A stretch of DNA of 64,000 bases from Sordaria brevicollis (taxonomy: Eukaryota; Ascomycota; Sordariomycetes; Sordariales; Sordariaceae): the NCBI GenBank assembly GCA_033439795.1, contig JAUTDP010000002.1:1488001-1552000 (forward strand), given 5' to 3'. The notes beneath the pieces are model-generated. The model was not told the DNA's origin. It ran no database searches and worked only from the letters and a program-made list of their open reading frames with translations. Below, one piece after another: positions 51,801-64,000 of this stretch. Every line of letters begins with the position of its first letter. Position 1 is the stretch's first letter. The position numbers and the translations under genes were made by a program.

Positions 51801-54800
51801 GCCGGCTTCGCGCCAGTTGATTAACTTTTCCACTTTTTTGTCTCCCTTCCGACCCTGTCGACAGGTCTCGTCTCCAGCCGTCGACAGATTTCGTTCTCCG
51901 CAATATGGCTCCCCGCAATTCCCAGAGAGCGAGTGACCAAGGTAGAGGTCACTGTGATTTGATGCTATTCTTAGAGAAGAGCTCCCAGCTACCTCTCTGT
52001 CGGTAGAGGCAAGTAATATGGGATCGCCTTGTGGGTATGAAGATCTGTATGAAGTATAAAGTGAAAGGGACTGATAGTCTGTCAGCTGTTTCGAAGATCA
52101 AGGATGGCAAGGACAAAGAACACTCTCACCTGCCAGACAAGCGAGAGGCACGGATTCCTCCGCGGGATGGTGAGCAGCAAGCACACCAGGCATACGTGAG
52201 CGAGTTTGTCATGAGATGTGGAGGAGGCGTGTGTACGTACGTACATACGTACCTAGCGGTTGGGGCTTTTGGAAAAGAAGGCTGCGTAGGACAGTCCCGG
52301 TCGTTTGTGATATCACGGTGGTAGACGTGTGTAAGACGGTTGGAGGGTCGGGGATCTGTAGCGACGATGCCGGCATGAATGGGTGTTAGACAAACCAACA
52401 GCATCAGAAGTCAGTACCACCACTACATTCCGTCCCGTATGTATCCGACAATGTCACTCCGCGGACATGGGAGGAGCGACATAAGGAATGACCACACGAG
52501 CTGACACCCCCGATATAAACCGATGAAGGGACCATAAGCCCCGTTCCGAAGCGGTCTCGACCGGGCTTACCGGGTCGTCCGGCACCGCGCGATGTCTGTT
52601 TAACGAAGACAGAAACGGCGCGGTTTTGTCCATGGCGTAGCGTCGTCGAGGGTCGTCGGCAATGGAAGGACCAGGGGGTGGCCGCATAACAGGACGGCCG
52701 CCGAATGTATGCGTGCCGTTGTGACATGGCGGGTAACTGCACACTGCACACTGCACAGAGAGGCCGGTTTGCCACTGGAAATGTGAATTGTTGCAGCTTC
52801 GAGTAGTTGGGACAGTTGCTTCGAGAGTCCCTTTTCGGACATATCATGACTGCGGTAGTCCAGAAAGGGTCACAACTTGGCCGGGTCTCTGGGAATCTGC
52901 TGTACGCTCGGACGTTATCCAGGATGATAGGGTTGCCTTGGGGACGGTCTCGGCTATGCAGGCTTCTTGATTTTTTCGATCAACGGTAGGGCATGGTAAA
53001 ATCGTCGGACCTTGCCAGTGTGCCATCTCTTTTCCAATCCTGTCATTTCCTGTGAAGATGCATTAGCTACTGTGCAATTGCACTGGGAATCCTTCCTTTC
53101 TCACCACCTACCACAGTACATATTCAAGGCGAGCAGTCAGAGCTTGCTCTTGTCCGAGTGCATTTTATCCGATTCGATAACGGTCAAAGGACGTTGCACA
53201 CCGGTAGTCGTTTGTTTAAAGTGCCTGCAGCCATAGCCTCCCTTGTCTTGCCATGGCGTTGGAATGGCACCTGGTCGGAGTGGAGAGGTCCCTTTGGTGC
53301 CTTTCGTCACGCGTGGTTTTTCTGCAGGCTTTTTGGGATTTGGGATCTTGAATCTCGTCATGACTACCGCTTCTGATCGTCTTGATCATGGTTGAAGAGA
53401 TGGTAGGTTGATGTGCGAGTTGACAAATGATGACACATCTTCGGTTTTGCGCTTGGCACCGCCATCAAGAATTTTTGAAGCATACGAGCGAGAAATTGAA
53501 GATTGCGTTCTCGTCACTCTTCTTGGAGAAGGAAAGTGGAAGTTGACTGGATTGGAGACGTCATCTGTTGTTTTTCGTTTCTTGGAAGGAGCGCAACACG
53601 CACAGACCTGGTGTTCATGGAAAGAGCCATGGCCCATGGGTGGCCGAATACCGGAGATCTCCAACCGTCGACAATCACTTGAATGCTCATTGTGCCTCTC
53701 TTCGCAATTTTATGGAGCACAACTGCAGGTCGGTATTGGGAAACCCAGGCAGTGCTTTTTATTTTCTTTCTTTTTTCTCGCTGGGGGAATAGATTCTCCT
53801 GCGACTAACACAGACGCATCGGCAGCTTGCGGCACCGAATGACAACGTAGACTCCCGACTAGAAGTTGTCCAGACCAAGACCCCCTTGTTCATAACACAT
53901 TTGGGAGTCTAGGGAAACTTTTCCACAAGGTTAATTAACAGTCGAGAAACATCCTCATTGCAGATACTTCAAATTAAAACAGACCGTTGCGGACCAATGA
54001 AGTGTCTCGAGGAATCACGGGCCGGCCAAGGACGCCACAACTGACAACTGGCACAGCACGGGCATATCAGCTTCACTTATATACCAACCAACCACCACTC
54101 GCAGCGCACGCTTGGCCTTAGAGCTTGATATATAGATTATCGGAGATCTGTCCGACATAGGAGGCCGAAGGGAACAGCCCACCTAGATTATGTGACACGA
54201 GGAGGTCAATTTAACTGTCCCTGTGTCTGTGTATTAGTATAGTGTGTGGCGCCGCTTAGTGTATGCTTCAAATCCCTTTGCCGGGACCGACGCGTTTTCT
54301 CGAATCCCGTCTGCTCGTTACCTGGGTGAGTTGTGCCACCACATCTTGAAGCTGGATGTGGCTTCGGTGCATGTTTACCCCGGCGTCCATGATGTCTTCA
54401 TGATGCAGATACTTCACCATCTTTGAGTCTGCCAAGAGAGACTATAACTGCGCCGTAATGCGGAAAGCATATCTCATCACCTTGACTCTCAGTTTCCGTC
54501 CACGCGGAGAAGGGCTGGGTGAGACCGAATTCGGCCTTGTGCTTGGCTCTGGACCCGAAGATGTGCTCCTAATCTCCGGTCCGGACCTTCTGGGCGGGAT
54601 GGATGGATGTCCAGAAGAGGAAGGTCGTAGGAGATGGGTGTCAATAAATTTACCACTTTGATACCGTGACTGATGAGGCTTAGAGCACAATAACTTCAAG
54701 CGGCCATCCCGGGTTTGAAGGATAGCCATATGTTGGTGGGTGTCAAGTCGCCTGCTGTATGGGTGCACGAGAATGCACGGGCGATCCTGATCATTGTTAG

Positions 54801-57800
54801 CCTTTCCAATGCACCACGCAAAGCAGAAGTATGGTTCGGACCTGAGAGACGTGCGTTAGACACGATTGAACTCACTAAACGTCACCTCGTGTCTTCCGTT
54901 GTTGCAAACCTATCCTTGTCCTTCGCTCAACCGTCGTAGGGCTAGCCTTCTTGTTCTGTCAGGAGGTTGAGAGCTGCTGCTACCAGCAAGCAAGAGAGAA
55001 ACCCGCGGTGATCGTTCTGCTCGGGTGGTACCGACTTGGGTTCATTGTGGGTTTGGTAATCCCATTGCCACTCAAGCATGATGACCGAAGACGAGGAAAT
55101 TGGTCTAGACCTGGGGAATTATCCATACCAGAGTATTTGTGTATGAAAATTCTGGAGTAGACTTTTCCCTTGGCTCCTTGAAGATCATCAGCAATGGTGG
55201 ATAGTAAGGAACAAAGACAAGCCCTTCACATCTGGCTACTCTTCGAAGATGTGGAATGGACATTTGTCGCTGAACGTTTCCTTGTCATAGCCAGCTCCGT
55301 AACATGAATGAACATGATGGGAAGTAACAAATAGCCTTCTCATCTCGAGCATAAGAGCCTCAAAAACATGGCATTGATTGTATGTAGGACCCGAACACGT
55401 CCTCGACTGGTGTTGATATTAAGGCCAGATATTTTTGGCTAGCGAGAAGCGGGACCTGATTAATTGCCGGCTGGAAAAACCGGGACACTAATTGCAGACC
55501 CTTTCAGCGACGGCCCGTTTGGCATCCGAGCTGGTTTCGTTCAACTCTCGTTCCGTGACGTTGCAAAAGGTTTTACTAGAACCAGGTAAGCCGAAGGCTG
55601 CCTGCCTCTTGGGCTGGCACGATACAGCAAACGTTGCGCCATCTCTTGAGTGGTGTTGTTTGCTTTCACTACCCCTCTCTGACATGGGAGGTCCTAGAAG
55701 GAGTAGCCGTGAAGGTCCGAGGGGAAAGGGATTGTGATGAGACCTGTCACCGGTCGGATGCATCTCCTCGTCATCAACGTAGCCTGTGAGTCGAACTGAG
55801 GAGTGAAGAGGGACAGAATCCACTGGTGTCTAGATCCTGTAGGGATTTTGGCATGGGTCCACAAACCCCACAAAATGCACCGTTGAGAACCAAGGTTCTG
55901 ATTTCAACGTGGACCCGGACCTCCCGTTGTATTGTTGAACATCACTCGATGGAGCTTTCCTGAAGTGGAGAGTCTGGGACAACGTCCGAGCTGAACCAAG
56001 ACTGAAAACGGAATCAAGAAATGCCGCCAAGATGCGATCGCAAGACTCATACGGAAAGCAAGTGGAGAGGATTGCTGTCATCTTCTCGTCAGATACAAGT
56101 TGGAAGAGAGTAAAGATGATAGGGATCCATGCCTGTTTCTACAGATCGAGTCTGCCAATAATGCCTTTTGCCGTTGGAGAGACACGCTGATCGAGTTCAT
56201 CGGAGTCAAATACCCGTGCGAGAGAAGAGAGCAGGCGAAGCAGGCGAGCGCACAGAGGGAAGTGAGGGGGTTCGAAGTGAAGGTGGTGGGGATGGTGATG
56301 GGGAGATCCAAAGGGCAAACAGCAAATGAAAGGCTGGAAGGAAAAATGATACATGTCCTGATAGTCTTAACACGCTCAAATATAGGGCTGAGGTCCAAGG
56401 GACCGATGTGTGATTGGCTTCCTGCAGTCTCCAGGGTAACTGGATTGGGCAAAACAGCAAGCCTGGATCTGTCTGCATTCAGAAGCTCCCCTTGCTCGCT
56501 CTCATCTGGCCTTCTCAGACGTTGACACCGTTGGCATTAGCGTAGTGATGCTGGTTGCCGTGCGGAGCAGTGTAAGAAACACCGTAAGAGTCGTATCAAA
56601 TGAGCACGATGGAGCAGGAGAAAAGGATGCCGTTCATGCCGCAGCCGCTAGCCGGTTTCAGATGGCCAGCAGAGTCGTTGGCCATGCGAATCAGTTTGCC
56701 CACCGTCTCTGCGTCGGCATCTCGACAGTGAAAATATTGGGATAGGGCATCGATGGGGTGTTTGCCATTGGGGGTCGGAGAAAAAAAGAGGCCCACGAGA
56801 GTGTCATGGTGGCCGGTGAAAGCATGGCGACAGGGAAGAGAAGCATCACTATCTGCTGATTCAAGCATGCAGTGTGCAGCCGTGGGGGAGAAGAGGGAGA
56901 AGATCGTCGTGACACTTGGTCATCTGAAGGCCCAACGCCATGGAGTTTGCGTGGTGTTGACACTTGTCCTGGCGTTTTGACTGGAGAAGTGTACGTCTTG
57001 TTCCAAGGTGGGAGAGACTGGAGAGACTGGCTTGACTGGGTGGACTAGGTACTGGTAAGTGGGTGTCCTAGCCCCCTTTCCCCGGGACTTCCATGTCTGG
57101 ACTGAAGGGTAAATGGCGGGAGGGGGGCTGTCTCGACCGGTACAACCTGAAGAGCAGCATTTTCGGTACCGCGCGGGAAGAGGCGAAGGAAGGGGTAGCT
57201 CGGTGGGTGCTAGGTCCAGACTGAGTGGCTCAATCCAGTCCATCGTGATGGGGTACCTCTAAGATCAAATGGCCACGGTCAAGTTCTGTAGGTAGTTTGA
57301 AGTCAGCATCAGCATCAGATTTACATATTACTCTCTGGGGGTCCTTTTTCTTCCACTTGTCATTGTCATTGAAATGACTGATGTCAGCCTCAAGAGGGTC
57401 AAAATCAGTTATTCGTCAGGAATCGAAGCGACTGGCTCGAGGAAACAAACCTCCGAATCTCCACCAAAATGCAGCTGCTGATCACTGATCACCTTTTTCC
57501 AAACGGCCTAAGGATGAGGAGGAGGGAGGGATTCGACCGGCAGATAGGTGATGGGCCGAAACATTTCGGATCAATGGCGACGACGTTGTTGGTGCTTGCA
57601 TGTCCTGAATTCGTTTCTTTTTTCCTCTCCTTGCTGTCTCGACTCCGGAGTTCGGAAAGAGCTCATGAGAACAGCGTGTTTGGAGATTTTTGGAGAAGAG
57701 AAGAGAGATGGCTGCCTGGGAGGCTGCCGATTGGAAGTCCTGCAATGTTCGGACCGGCAACTGTATGCCTGCTGCCGAGCAAATTGGTCTGATTTGGGGA

Positions 57801-60800
57801 AAGCGCAACACCAAGAAGGAAAGAGGGAGAACAAGCCGGAGACAGCTCCAAAGGCTGATTGGAGATGCACTGGAGGAGTCAAGACCGTCGAGGTGTTGGA
57901 GCTTGGGGAAGTCACGGTACGTAACTCTGCCGCGTGCCTTCTGTTCCTCTTGGTCATCGCTCAGCCTCCAATTGATTCCATCAAGTGCCATGAATGCCTT
58001 GCTCTTGCCGTCTGAGTGCAGTCAGTCTATCAAAGAGCACCTTTGAACCTTCCTTATTCAGAGACGCATCGTCAGCATCGGCTCATCAGTGCGTTTTGGT
58101 CAAGTGGAAAGTGAGAGGCCACAAAGCTCACCGCCTCAAAGCCCGGTTAAGACCATATGCTTCAATCGAGTGCACGGTATCATTCAATCGGACACGCCCC
58201 ACATAACCGTTTGACGTTCGCGGTGGAGCTCTCCACTCGAGCCCAACCCCTGTCGGTGGAGCAGTCTGTCCCCCACACCAACCCGACCTCCAACTTTGAC
58301 TTTTGACTTTCACTCGTTTTCTTCTCCAACAAACTGCCCTGGACTGGACCACTGGAAAGGCACTTGACCGCACTGCATCCAGTTCTGCAACTTTGCGAGT
58401 CTGCGAACAACCTCATGAACCTCCAGAAATTTACAGACCGCAAGAAGGAATCTCGCAGAAGGCTGACTGCGCCAACGAACCGTTCGCAACACAACATGTC
58501 ATCATGGCCAAATGCATTCTTCCTTTCTCCCAGTTTCTGTCTTTGGGACTCTTCAACTGCTCAAGTCAAACGATGGAGGCGCGGGATGCCGGATATCCAA
58601 GACATCCCACCTTCACTCTCTCTCTCTCTCCCTCTCTCATCTTACACAGTATCGAGCCGGCTAGATCTACTAGCGAAGATGCATATGTGCCATCCCGGCC
58701 GATACAACAATTTCGTCGAGTTCGAGCTCCTCACGAGAAAGGGCCTATTTCTCGTCTGTGTCGACAGTCTAATTTGCCCGACATTTCCCCAGCGTCGCTC
58801 TCGCTTGTGTCTTTGGGACGAACTGATGGGGCCTCGTTGATATTTATCGAACACCCACAGGACGAAACAAGAAGCTCACTGGCAAAGCTGAAAGCTCAAC
58901 CCACAGAGACCCATGGCGAGAGAGCTCTCTTGCATGCAAAATAGTCCATCTCGTCACGGACTCACAACATAGTCCCTATCGCGAATATCTCCGGTCGTCC
59001 AGCTATAACGCCAAGAAAGGCTCGATCCTTCAGTAACCCCCTCCCAACGGGCAAGGCGCCCAATGCAGCCACAGCAACTACAGGTCTGACCGCATACGCC
59101 ATTCGAAACAACGGTTGCCATTTTGCCGGCCCTGTCCGTCAGTCACGCCTATCGTCTATCGTCTATCGTCTGTCGCCTGTTGACCCTGTCTCACCGGCCC
59201 TGTCACTCACCCCCGGTCACCGACCGTCCTACGGCTAGCAGCCGACATGCGTAACCAAGATTTGCACCCAGAGGTTGAGGTGACAGCTCGACCTTGATGG
59301 CCTCTGCTTCAACAATCACTTCGGACCCAGACTGCGACTGGGGCCCGAATCTGGACTGGATCAGACCCTCAGTGCCGGCTAATTCCCCAGCTGACAGAAA
59401 CCCAGAACCGTTGAACCGAACTCGGTTATCCTAGTGTTTTTGTTAGTTTCAACGGTTGACACTAGAAGAAACGAGCACAGATGAGATCAGATGAACTCCG
59501 CCCAAGACCTCCAACAAAACAGGTTCCTCTTTTTATCTCGACGAGTCACCATTACCCTCCGTCACCTAACCCATAAGGACGACAACGACAACCAAGACAT
59601 GGTCGAACTAGAGCACACTACTACTACAAGGCAATGGCCTCACCTCAAATCACAGCACCGTATACAACTGCCGTACTCTGCTCGTCAGACCGGCCAAACG
59701 CCATGTCTCGGAATCCGGGGTTTTCCTGATGATATCGAAATGCGAGCGGGCGAAGTGCACGACCGTAATCCGAACCGGTTCGACAGGTTGAGCCATTGGG
59801 CATTAGCCTCATCAGCCAACAGTCAGTTTGTAGGCTTGCATACCGGTGTTGAAGAAAAGGCTTGGCAACGAACAGGCGCAAGAGCTGAAACAAGATTCTG
59901 GTCAAGGCCAGTCCGGCCTGCCGAATCACGCTTCGGCTTGACCATCTTAACCGGCCAGTTCGTGCTATGCTCTGGAGCCTATACCATACAGCGTTCGCGC
60001 GGCCGCTAACGCTACAAGTTCCCCTGTTCTTGCATTCGGGTCTCAACGTCGCCGGCGATGCCTTCTCGCTTTGACCTCTTGGAAGATTCTTTAGGCCTTC
60101 GAAAACGCCAATCATTCCGGCAGCCTCGCACTTCACCCACGCTAACACGGAGTATGGCCCGGGGCCACCGAGAAATTCTCGAAACTGTGTGTCTTGGTAG
60201 TGCATTGACGACGGCGCTCACGAATTCCTATCAAAAAGCTGTGAGAACGGATGTTGAAAATATTGACTGACAATTAGAGTGCAGCAATGCACGCACAAAC
60301 CGCCTCTGGATGAATCACCATGGTAGATGTGAGGTCCTTTGCACAGCTACCCTCCGCCCCTACCCTTACCTGGCATTTCTCAGTGCCGCTCCTGCATTGC
60401 CTTTGGTGGTAACCTGCCATCTTCGTCGACGCCACCATGTGCGTGTTCCTGAATATCGTCTGTCGGGTGTGCCACTACCCACTGATGAACTTGCACCAAT
60501 TTTCACATCTTGACCTCGAAACCTTGACAGAGTCATCTCTCTCCCTCCGCCTCAGATATAAAGGGTTCTGGTCGTTTGTGCGGCGAAAATCGGAACTCGG
60601 GACTCCGGGAGCGGTGCGGAAACAACCAGGCTTCATGACGGACATGTCAAACGCTCCGGGCGTCATTTCCGTCAAGGCCAAATACGATTTCCGAAAACAC
60701 AGAAAATTGCGGTGTCGGAAATTCTTCACCTCATGTCAAGCCATGATGGAGGCCTTGGAAACACGTCCTTCAATGCATGCAAAGATGGCATGGAAATGGT

Positions 60801-62633
60801 ACCGCACGGACGCTAACAAAGTCCAAAATAGGTCAGGGCAGCAATGCTTTGTATCCATGTACACACTGACAGGAGCAAGCAGATGAAGCCGTTTCCATTC
60901 AGCTGGGAATTGGACAAATGAATCAGCTCAGTCGGTCGATTCGGGGCCGTTCAAATATTTCAGGAGATTGAGATGCCGAGAATTCGGAGCCTGTTTGGTA
61001 AAGAGGGCTTCGTCAATGTTCACCTTTGCCTCTCCAACGTTCACTTGGTAGGTATCCGTTTACGTACAAACTCCTTAGGTGAACGTTTTAAGGTGGGCGA
61101 CCAACCGCTTCTGGTTCGGGATAGTTACATTTACATTTATCCAGAATTACCTGGTTCTTGGCACCGGTTGAAAGTACCGGGTACACGCCTGGCAGCCCTT
61201 TTCGTAAGTAAACCACCTCACTTTGTTCGAATCGGGATGGGTAGCACGGTACATCCGAAGCGACTGGAAGAAAAAAGGGCAGAGCAGGGCCCCTGGGAGG
61301 TGTTTCTCCTCAGGCGTACCGTTCCCTTCAAAGTGGGGAGCCTTTCCCGTCCATCCCATCATTGACCCATGTCATGCATGGCTTTTACCACCCACCACAA
61401 CTACTTTTCAGTAGTCACTTTTCTGCTGGACGTGAAAGAAAACACGTTCAGCAGCAGGGCCTCATCATCGGACTCTGTGTCTATCTTCGCAACCTTCAGG
61501 GCCTTAGAAAGCCAACAGACACAGACTGAAATCAGGTCCCTTCTCTATACTTCCCTCTCCGCCCATACCTACGAGCCAGCACCTCATGCCCCATCATGAC
61601 CTCGCAGCTCGACGAGAGAAGCCAGACCGCAAAGATCCTACTAGACCTAGGCGATGGAGTAGATGCAGGTTTCGGTCTGCGAACAGACTCTCTTACGATC
61701 TCTTGTATCCACAAGAAGGGAAGGAACGGAGATTCAGAAGGATAGATGCAAACGGGGCTAGGCGGTTTCCAGTCAAATCACCAGTTGCAGCTCGAAGCAG
61801 CTATTATTATACGAGGCCACTACATATACAGTATCAGGATTTTATATTGAGGATTGGACTGACGTGACGAAACAGAGGGGGGAGAGAAACGTTGAAGAGA
61901 CCCCGGTCCATGATATCCCGGCCGACCCCGGCCTTTGCCCTGTGCTTGGCACAACCTCCCCGTCATGTCTGTAGGGATGGGGGATGCGGATGTGGTCCAT
62001 GGCCACCTGGAGTGGACTGGAGAAAAAGACTCCCGTACACACCCTTCTGACCCTCCTCCTCCTTCTCCTCGTTAAAGGACCAGACCGATGTAAGGAACTG
62101 ACACTGGCCAGGCTTGGAATCACCCCGGTACCTAGTCACTCAACCATCCAGACGGACGACATCCTCGTTGTCAATCATATATCGGTGTCCGCTCATCTTG
62201 TTACCCTGCCTACATATTACCATATATCCCCATCTTCTTGTTCTTGAAATGACCACACAGACTCATCTTAGCTGAAGGATCCTACTGTCTATCACTCTTG
62301 CTTTTCATATCAAATCATCAGTTCTCTTCCCCCATCCTCGATCCTCATCCACTGGGACTCGTGAGACAGATAAACTTCAGTTGCTCTTCACCAACATTGC
62401 CACTCGGTTGAAAAGGTCTTGGAATACGACAGCTTTAACTTGTTTCTCTCGGTAACGGCAGGAACACTCAGCACAGCCGAGTACAGTCGCACCTTCCATC
62501 ACTGGGACGTTATCTCGTTTGATCACAGTATTGTTAGGAAGGCACGATCCGCCATCAAGAGGTGGACACTCCAACCAGATTTTCATTCTACCCCACCATC
62601 CTCTTCGACAACCACACCATCCAAGACCTCGTG
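48818..62633. other. 13.8-kb region without a convincing gene
   Basis: Many short ORFs (up to about 213 codons) lie on both strands, often overlapping each other, and none has a domain, sustained codon bias or matching splice structure that I can see. It contains a diverged 82-bp tandem duplication (49927-50090), a CT-repeat (about 58612-58640) and a TATCGTC repeat (about 59151-59172). The right end is C/T-rich and leader-like, running into the velvet gene. Its composition is not AT-rich, so it is not RIP-degraded transposon sequence. It most likely includes the long upstream region of the velvet regulator and possibly non-coding transcripts. Confidence 0.5.
49927..50086 (+). repeat. 82-bp imperfect tandem duplication
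   Basis: Two copies start at 49927 and 50009. The shared words are CGTCCCACCCG, GCACAATTG, CGTTAGACGT, GCCCGGATGGCAAGCGGTT and TCAAGCC. The second copy is shortened in the middle. Confidence 0.75.
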
Positions 62634-64000
62634 ATGGCAACATCATCGCCGCCGTCGATGGACGGCATGACGCCCGTTTACGAACTCAAGATCCGCCAAC
62701 AACCCAAGAATGCGCGCGTAGCCATCGGGAAAGAGAAAGGTGAGACAAGAGCAACATCATCTCGACACCATGGCAAGGCAATACTAACAAGACTCCAAAA
62801 CCAAAGCAGACAGAAAGCCTATCGATCCTCCCCCCATCATCCAGCTCGACATCCACCCTATGCGCCATCAAATACACAACCCTTACCTGATCCTCGTCTG
62901 CAAACTGGTTGCCCCAGGTAGTACTGAGAACGATGATGCCAACCACCAGCAACCAGAGCCCAAGGAGAACGACCTGACCGGTTCTCTTTGCTCTTCTCCT
63001 TACGTTCTCAAGGATACCAACAACGCTCAAGGTCTCTTCTTCATCTTCCAAGATGTGTCGGTGCGCCGTGAAGGCACCTATCGTCTCGAGTTCAACCTCT
63101 TCGAGCTCAAGCCTTTGACCAGAGAATGCATCGCCCTAGCCAGGACCACCTCGGACAAGTTCGTTGTGTTCCCGCACCGGTACTTTCCCGGAATGGCCGA
63201 GAGCACTTTCTTGACAAGGTCTTTTAGCGATCAGGGTGTGCGCATCCGACTACGCAAGGATAGCCGAAGCGTCAGCACGCGCAAGAGGGGTGTCAGCGCA
63301 CTAGGAGTTGGAGCAGGCAACAGTGGCGTTGTAGGACGTCTGAGGACTGGCTCGACGATAGGACTAGGCGGACAACAATACTCGCCCATTACCATCTCTC
63401 ACCACTCCCAGTCGCATGGCAGCGGCGGTAGCCACGATGAGCTCTCTCCGACCAGCACCAGTCCGATCCACCGCATCAACACTACCCTAGCCGGTCATCA
63501 CCACCATGACCTCATCCCTGGCATCGGACACTTGGATCGCGGCCAACACCATCGTGGCTCACTGGCCTCTCAAACATCCTCAAGCCTCCTCGACTCTCCC
63601 TCAAACACCATGCTCACCTCTCCCACTGTCACAGGCGTAGGCGGCTTCGGTGCCTCAACGGCCACTACCGTCGGCGGTGGCGGTAACTACACCTTCACCG
63701 GTGTCGCCGCCGCACAGCAGTACTCCTACCCCGGCACAGCGCTCAGTCTCAGCACTGGCACTACAGCCGACGATCGGTACTACGACTACAACAGGGCTGG
63801 AAAGCGCCCAAGGTTGTTGCATGGCGGAGTCGATGATGCGCTCGACCATTCTTACGGAAGGGACCCTTATGGAAGGGATCCCTATGATCATCATCGTACC
63901 ATTGGCAGCGTCACCTTGCCGCCTCATAGCCAGGGGTATGCGACGATGGATGCTGCGCATGGGTATGGCCATGGAAGACATCATGACTATTACGGAGCGA
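62634..64000 (+). CDS. velvet-domain regulator, VosA-like; 3' end outside the window
   Basis: Exon 1 is 62634..62739 and exon 2 runs from 62810 to the window end. The 70-nt intron has a GTGAGA donor, an ACTAAC branch site and CAG. About 432 residues are visible. The velvet domain begins YELKIRQQPKNARVAIGKEK, crosses the intron into DRKPIDPPPIIQL, and continues through FFIFQDVSVRREGTYRLEFN and the closing FPGMAESTFLTRSFSDQGV. The RQQPxxARVAxxKEK/DPPPIxQL wording is closer to VosA than to VeA or VelB. The rest is Ser/Gly/His-rich and includes AGKRPRLL, a possible nuclear signal. VosA proteins control spore maturation, trehalose and dormancy as DNA-binding partners of VelB. The start is the first ATG upstream of the domain. 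Confidence 0.9.

Noticed and set aside
58303..58944. 213-codon plus-strand ORF in the gene-poor region
   Set aside because: It overlaps several equally long frames, includes a CT repeat, and has no domain or splice support.

Overview
This is nuclear DNA of a filamentous ascomycete, most likely Neurospora or a close Sordariales relative. The genes have short spliceosomal introns (mostly 50-85 nt, many with a CTAAC/CTGAC branch site), several carbohydrate-active enzymes typical of that group are present, and two AT-rich dead transposons have Gln and Trp codons turned into stops in the way repeat-induced point mutation (RIP, CpA to TpA) leaves them. Genus assignment is inference; the eukaryotic-fungal assignment is firm.

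Layout. 1-8 kb: the 3' part of an unidentified spliced gene, a 180-bp MITE candidate, a TMEM53/DUF829-type gene, an unidentified acidic protein gene, and two tRNA genes (initiator Met and Glu-TTC). 8-18 kb: a secreted GH74 xyloglucanase with a CBM1 (minus strand) shares a 1.4-kb divergent promoter with a cytosolic GH2 beta-galactosidase (plus strand), followed by the GPI mannosyltransferase GPI18/PIG-V (minus). 20.8-24.1 kb: a RIP-degraded pogo/Fot1-type transposon with terminal inverted repeats and a TA target duplication. 24.5-30.3 kb: the SNARE VTI1 (minus) and a 691-aa unidentified gene. 30.9-42.3 kb: an accessory island with a broken kinase-like gene, a RIP-degraded Mutator-like element with about 110-bp TIRs and a 9-bp target duplication, an intact kinase-like paralogue, and a HET-domain gene. 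42.5-46.8 kb: a T54G21 tract, a Saf4/CCDC130-type splicing factor gene and a secreted GH43 gene. 48.5 kb: a small low-complexity ORF. 48.8-62.6 kb: nearly 14 kb without a convincing gene. 62.6-64 kb: a velvet-domain regulator most like VosA, running off the end.

Functionally, GH74 (backbone cleavage of xyloglucan), GH2 beta-galactosidase and GH43 (arabinose/xylose side groups) form a loose plant-cell-wall set. The kinase-like/HET/transposon stretch is a typical fast-evolving fungal accessory region. The very long upstream region of the velvet gene suggests complex regulation. Exon boundaries were placed by hand from splice signals, reading frame and family alignment from memory; no database search was run.
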